5,067 nucleotides of DNA from a bacterium 42_11 (GTDB lineage Bacteria; Synergistota; GBS-1): assembly GCA_001508835.1 (NCBI GenBank), contig LGFB01000111.1, positions 1 to 5,067 on the forward strand, in the 5' to 3' direction. The notes under the pieces are model-generated. The model searched no databases. It worked only from the letters and a program-made list of their open reading frames with translations, and had not been told where the DNA came from. A program made the translations under genes and the position numbers. Positions 3,984 through 5,067 of the stretch are shown piece after piece. The stretch's first letter is position 1. Every line of letters starts with the position of its first letter.

Positions 3984-5067
3984 CGCACTTTTCCAGCCAA
4001 GAAGAAAACCAGACCGGGAAACTTAATCAATAGAGCTATCATTATAAGCATTATAACGGCAAAAGGGGCGCTCCCAATCATGATATCAGAAATGCTTCCT
4101 TCCCTTCTTATACCTTGAACTACATACAAGTTAAGTCCAACAGGAGGGGTTATCAGCGCCATCTCTATTAGAATAATCAGCAAAACACCGAACCATATGG
4201 GGTCATAACCACAATCAACGATAATAGGAAAAACTATGGGAATAGTTAACACCATCATGGATAGCGTTTCGATAAAAAAACCCATGATTATATAAATCCC
4301 AATTATGACGAGTAAGGTTTGAAAAGGAGAAAGCCCTAAATTAAACACAAAATCCCGCAATGTATCCGTTAAACCCAAGGAAACAAGAACAAAATTTAGA
4401 AAGGTTGCCGCAACGAGAATAAACATTATCATCCCAGTTGCACTCAAGGTCCCCTCAAAGGAGTCTTTTAACATCTTGAAAGTAAGCTTTCCCTTTTTCC
4501 AAGCAAAGATCAAACCAGCTATAACCCCCATTGCCGCAGACTCCGTAGGAGTGGCAAATCCAGCGTATATAGACCCCACCACAATCAAAAAAATAACAAA
4601 GGTTGGAAGAAAATCCTTGAGACCTTTAATTCGATCCTCCCAGGTAACCTTATCAGAAGCTCTCCTTCCCGCAATCTCGGGCTTTAATAAAGAAGCTAAC
4701 AATATGAACAAACTAAAAAGGGTAGCGAGGACTACACCGGGAATTATACCGGCTATAAACAGTCGAGGAATAGAAGTATTGGTTAGAAAGCCATAAACTA
4801 TCATGTTTATAGAAGGGGGAATCAATATCCCAAGCGTTCCACCTGCGGCAATAGAGCCTGCGAATAGAGCCTCGCTGTAACCATACTTCTTTGCCTGGGG
4901 TAAAGCTAAAGTCCCTATAGTCGCAGCGGTAGCCACACTCGAGCCGGAGGTTGCTGCAAAAAGGGCCGAAGCAAAAATATTAGCGTGCATTAGCCCTCCA
5001 GGTAACCAAGAAAGCCATTTATCCGCAGCTCTGTAAGTATCCTCTGCTATCCCTGACCTCAAAAGAA
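3980..5067 (-). CDS. TRAP transporter large permease, DctM type (N-terminus outside the window)
   Basis: C-terminal 361 residues of a membrane protein of the DctM/SiaM family (usually about 425 aa), so roughly the first 65-75 residues lie beyond the window. TRAP large permeases move organic acids with sodium, using a periplasmic binding protein and a small permease, whose genes are not seen here. Numbering from the codon at 5062, visible marks are: LPGGLMHANIFASALFAA, then SGSSVATAATIG (39-50); the signature GTLGILIPPSI (75-85); a membrane span at 99-126; GFATPTES (168-175), beginning the second repeat-like half; a long hydrophobic stretch 205-283; and ITPPVGLNLYVV (304-315), the second hairpin expected near the sodium site. 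The reading frame stays open to the window end (LLRSGIAE reads on as expected for the family), so a TTG at 5062 is an internal Leu codon and not a start. Substrate cannot be told from this subunit. No terminator is visible after its stop. Confidence 0.95.
   Translation of the reverse strand, partial: LLRSGIAEDTYRAADKWLSWLPGGLMHANIFASALFAATSGSSVATAATIGTLALPQAKKYGYSEALFAGSIAAGGTLGILIPPSINMIVYGFLTNTSIPRLFIAGIIPGVVLATLFSLFILLASLLKPEIAGRRASDKVTWEDRIKGLKDFLPTFVIFLIVVGSIYAGFATPTESAAMGVIAGLIFAWKKGKLTFKMLKDSFEGTLSATGMIMFILVAATFLNFVLVSLGLTDTLRDFVFNLGLSPFQTLLVIIGIYIIMGFFIETLSMMVLTIPIVFPIIVDCGYDPIWFGVLLIILIEMALITPPVGLNLYVVQGIRREGSISDIMIGSAPFAVIMLIMIALLIKFPGLVFFLAGKVR

Noticed and set aside
4476..4796. 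Plus-strand open frame of 106 codons opposite the TRAP permease
   Set aside because: Antisense to a strongly conserved membrane protein; nothing in the product or upstream suggests a gene.
5060..5062. TTG as a start codon for the TRAP permease
   Set aside because: The frame remains open to the window edge and upstream residues match the conserved LLRSGIAE segment, so this is an internal codon of a gene cut by the window.

Overview
The window reads as bacterial chromosome. Start sites are preceded by Shine-Dalgarno sequences, there are TGn-TATAAT-type promoters, and the gene families include an RsuA-type rRNA pseudouridine synthase, a TRAP transporter permease and an AhpD-like protein. By eye the DNA is moderately AT-rich. 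Arginine is mostly AGA/AGG, ATA is frequent for isoleucine, and the proteins are rich in Lys and Glu. This pattern is common in thermophilic anaerobes. A TRAP system beside tetrahydromethanopterin-type genes would fit a deep-branching anaerobic bacterium (for example a Synergistota-like lineage), but the sequence alone does not fix the taxon and I hold this loosely.

Layout: positions 6-2435, and probably on to 3179, form one tightly packed block on the minus strand. In transcription order (right to left) it holds an RsuA-type pseudouridine synthase (3179-2472), an AhpD-like carboxymuconolactone decarboxylase family protein (2435-2082), a MobA-like nucleotidyltransferase with an altered nucleotide-binding loop (2075-1512), a DUF447 flavin-reductase-like protein (about 1510-953) and a beta-ribofuranosylaminobenzene 5'-phosphate (beta-RFAP) synthase homologue (956-6). 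Gaps in the last four genes are between +6 and -4 bases, so they are almost certainly co-transcribed. A good extended -10 promoter lies just before the AhpD-like gene, so the four-gene cassette can be transcribed apart from the pseudouridine synthase.

The pseudouridine synthase is divergent from a DUF2848 gene on the plus strand (3282-3983). The roughly 100-base space between them holds two back-to-back extended -10 elements embedded in one 23-bp imperfect palindrome (3234-3256), plus a hairpin that covers the ribosome binding site of the pseudouridine synthase. The DUF2848 gene ends tail-to-tail with a TRAP transporter large permease (DctM type, minus strand, 3980 to the window edge, N-terminus missing). 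Their stop codons share a TTAA.

How the genes may work together: beta-RFAP synthase is the committing step of (tetrahydro)methanopterin synthesis, and DUF447 proteins are, from my knowledge of the families, linked to the same C1 pathway. The cassette therefore suggests that this bacterium makes a methanopterin-like pterin or a related ribofuranosyl cofactor. The MobA-like and AhpD-like members are unexplained partners. DUF2848 and the TRAP permease may handle an imported organic acid, but only their proximity supports that. No RNA genes, CRISPR arrays or insertion sequences were seen, and no stretch longer than about 100 bases lacks a gene.
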